A program made the position numbers and the translations under genes. From Schizochytrium sp. CCTCC M209059 (lineage: Eukaryota > Sar > Bigyra > Thraustochytrida > Thraustochytriidae): a stretch of DNA of 16,617 nt. Numbering within the stretch: the stretch's first letter is position 1; each line of letters begins with the position of its first letter. The stretch is from assembly GCA_000818945.1 (NCBI GenBank), contig KN805373.1, forward strand, positions 721,715 to 738,331, read 5' to 3'. Below the pieces are notes generated by a model. That model was given only the letters and a program-made list of their open reading frames with translations, did not search any database and was not told the DNA's origin. Positions 14,960-16,617 of this stretch are shown here, in pieces.

Positions 14960-15676
14960 ATGACAACGAGCAAGCAACCATCAGACGAGCAGTCGACGGC
15001 GTCCGGCAGGAGCGGGCACGGGAAGCGGAGCAGGAAGCACGCAGAAGAGAGCGAAGAGACGAACGAGGGGCCATATCCCATAGGCAGGCTCTGGAAAAGA
15101 AGGTATCGTGTTGTGCACGATGCGTACCCGGATCTCTCATACTTTGCGTTGCTAGGATCTGGCCCCAAGGGCTTCACCAACGAGCGCGCCAAAGCGCTCT
15201 GGGAGAAACCGGGTCTGCTCAAGCAATTCATCACACAATTGAATCTCGCATGGTCCAACCTTGATGATTTCGAGCAAGCCATGACCATCAAGGACCCACG
15301 GACGAAAGGCCTGGTATGCTCCTCATGCAATGAGGATAAAGAACCCGACACCGTTTTCCCGTGCTGCGGGGGATGCTCGCTTGTGTGCCGCGCATGTCTC
15401 GAGAGAAACATTGACATGGGCGATGACGCCGACTACGAGATTTGCCTCGGCTGCCTCCGTCAGGCGCCTGTCATTTTCTCAGGAGAGATGCCTCTGACTC
15501 CATTGTGCCGCTCGTGTCCTCGTGCCGAATCGCGCTGTGTTGGCGATTGTAATCGCTTCGTCTGCGAGAATTCCATCGCGTACTATACTTCGTGCAAAAA
15601 GCCCGTTTGTCGCCCATGCTCGATCCTCGGTTGTGCCTGCGCTTGCCCGACATGTCTGCCACAAGGCACCAAATGA
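14960..15676 (+). CDS. Cys-rich protein with all-cysteine RING-like zinc-binding core
   Basis: A 238-residue protein; the ATG at 14960 (G at -3) is the only usable ATG, although the frame is open upstream from 14711 without one. The N-terminal 35 residues are polar with a basic KRSRKH patch (22-27), a possible nuclear signal. Residues about 40-117 form an unrecognised, possibly helical domain. The C-terminal half has 21 cysteines. The first cluster has RING-like spacing: C120-x2-C123, C135/C136 and C139, C143-x2-C146, C162-x2-C165, which fits an all-Cys (C4C4) RING as in CNOT4-type fingers. A second cluster (C183, C186, C193, C197, C202, C212, C217, C220, C225, C227, C229, C232) probably binds more zinc. 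Ubiquitin ligase activity is possible but not shown; another zinc-binding fold is the main alternative. The gene is real by length and ordered Cys pattern; function uncertain. Confidence 0.72.
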   Translation: MTTSKQPSDEQSTASGRSGHGKRSRKHAEESEETNEGPYPIGRLWKRRYRVVHDAYPDLSYFALLGSGPKGFTNERAKALWEKPGLLKQFITQLNLAWSNLDDFEQAMTIKDPRTKGLVCSSCNEDKEPDTVFPCCGGCSLVCRACLERNIDMGDDADYEICLGCLRQAPVIFSGEMPLTPLCRSCPRAESRCVGDCNRFVCENSIAYYTSCKKPVCRPCSILGCACACPTCLPQGTK

Positions 15677-16555
15677 CAAATCTGCTCTCCCAAGAATACC
15701 GAAAACTGTTCTCGCCTCTTGTCAATTCATCCCCAATTCTCTTTTCTGCTTCCTCCTCTCCGCCACATTGGCCGTTGCTGCGCTCTTCGTCCGCTCTTGT
15801 GCCTTCTTCGCCTCGGACGCTCCCAACCTCCACAGCCGTAGCCCGTGCCGAGGACTCGTCGTCCGCAACCAGCATCTCGTCTTCTCAAATTCATTCTTCC
15901 TTTCCTTTCCTTTCCTTTCCTTTCCATTCCTTTCCTTCCTTCCTTCCTTCCGCCCGCCCGCCAACCCTCGTGCGCCAGCCTCTTTCTGCGGCGAGCGTAC
16001 GCCCGCCTCGTGCCGCTCCGGGTCTCCTCCCCGTCGTCATCATCCTCGTGAACGGGCCCAACCAGGGCAGCCCTACTAGTAGCCCGACTCTACTCTCAAG
16101 CAAGCTCAGAGCGGCTGCCATGCATGCAAACCAATCCAGACCCACCTCGGGCGAGCGAGCAAATCCTCAACGCGGGAGCCCATCGAGCGCGCGCGGGAGA
16201 GAGATCGCGCGCGAGGCCCCGGCGCTCGGAGCCGCGGCGTGCGCGGGCGGGCGGCCCTTGCTCGCGCCGCAGGGACCAGGCGGCGGGGGAGCAGGGCCCG
16301 CACGCAGCGCAGGCGCGGGACCGCGGGTGGATGCCGCGGCGGCTGGTGAAGTTGGCGACGTAGAGGCGCTCGAGGCGCGGCGGGAGAGGCGCTCGCGCGC
16401 GCAGGCCGCCGGAGGGCCCGGGAGCGCAGCGGGCGCGGCGAGGCGCGGCGCGGCGAGGCGAGGCCGGGGCGACGCACGAACAGGGCCAGAACAGACTCGG
16501 CCAGAACCACTATCCCGACGACAGCCGCCCCGCGCGCCGCGCGAGGGCTCTCGCC
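15677..16555. other. Right-hand region without a supported gene
   Basis: About 880 bp after the Cys-rich gene. The first part (to about 15960) is pyrimidine-rich and ends in a TTTCC repeat. The second part is very GC-rich with GCGC and CGGCG runs, resembling a CpG-rich leader or promoter. A minus-strand frame at 16106-16510 is Arg/Pro/Ala-biased and has no domain. Another minus-strand frame here gives a short Cys-containing stretch near 16260-16370 but is broken by stops and not supported as a gene. Confidence 0.5.
15897..15951. repeat. (TTTCC)n/(TTCC)n pyrimidine tract
   Basis: TTTCC pentamers changing to TTCC tetramers, about 55 bp, pure pyrimidine on the plus strand except one A. Confidence 0.92.
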
Positions 16556-16617
16556 ATGACGCTCGAGTCGGCCAGCGTCGGCGGCGGAGGGGACGCGAGC
16601 CCGATGATCTCCGAGAG
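16556..16617 (+). CDS. Possible 5' end of a gene running off the right edge
   Basis: An ATG at 16556 in a favourable context (GCCATGA, purine at -3) opens a frame that stays open to the window end, giving about 20 residues (Thr/Ser/Gly-rich). The same frame is open upstream from 16364 after a stop at 16361-16363, with no earlier ATG. The GC-rich DNA before it resembles the leaders of other genes here. Too short to identify; it may be spurious. Confidence 0.3.
   Translation, partial: MTLESASVGGGGDASPMISE

Noticed and set aside
14701..15417. 238-codon minus-strand frame opposite the Cys-rich gene
   Set aside because: Antisense to an ordered Cys-pair pattern and spans the divergent promoter; composition uninformative.
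16106..16510. 134-codon minus-strand Arg/Pro/Ala frame
   Set aside because: Composition simply mirrors GC-rich repeats; no domain and no supporting start context.

Overview
The window looks like nuclear DNA from a unicellular eukaryote. Gene-sized reading frames are mostly intronless and GC-rich. They encode typically eukaryotic domains: tetraspanin, ZZ finger, bromodomain, RING-H2 and a GT32 glycosyltransferase. Start codons almost all have a purine at -3, and no bacterial ribosome-binding sites or operons are seen. Dense GC-rich genes on alternating strands with abundant microsatellites fit a stramenopile such as a labyrinthulomycete/thraustochytrid, but that placement is inference. No rRNA, tRNA, CRISPR array or intact mobile element was recognised.

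Layout, left to right. 1-1054 (minus): a tetraspanin with an unusual Gly-rich tail, cut by the left edge. 1055-4141: a 3.1-kb non-coding divergent region with many simple repeats (a pyrimidine pentamer array, TTTC, ACGC), an 18-bp perfect palindrome and a stem-loop. 4142-6211 (plus): a 689-residue protein with an N-myristoylation/palmitoylation-type start, a short coiled coil and two tandem NmrA-like Rossmann domains. 6480-8078 (minus): a ZZ finger-SAP-bromodomain chromatin protein. 8079-8830: a shared divergent upstream region with GATC and TGAT repeats. 8831-10162 (plus): a multi-spanning RING-H2 ubiquitin ligase. 10427-11581 (plus): a type II membrane GT32 glycosyltransferase, possibly with a 3'-terminal intron. 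11762-14509 (minus): a large, unrecognised, predicted five-span membrane protein. 14960-15676 (plus): a Cys-rich protein with an all-cysteine RING-like core. 15677-16617: repeats, GC-rich leader-like sequence and possibly the start of another plus-strand gene.

The genes do not form an evident pathway. Four encode membrane proteins (tetraspanin, RING ligase, GT32 enzyme, five-span protein) and a fifth is probably membrane-anchored by lipid. Two are probably nuclear or regulatory. The most unusual items are the lipid-anchored double NmrA protein with a degenerate second nucleotide-binding motif, the HAT-less ZZ-SAP-bromodomain architecture, and the five-span protein whose N-terminal domain looks extracellular but has no visible signal peptide.
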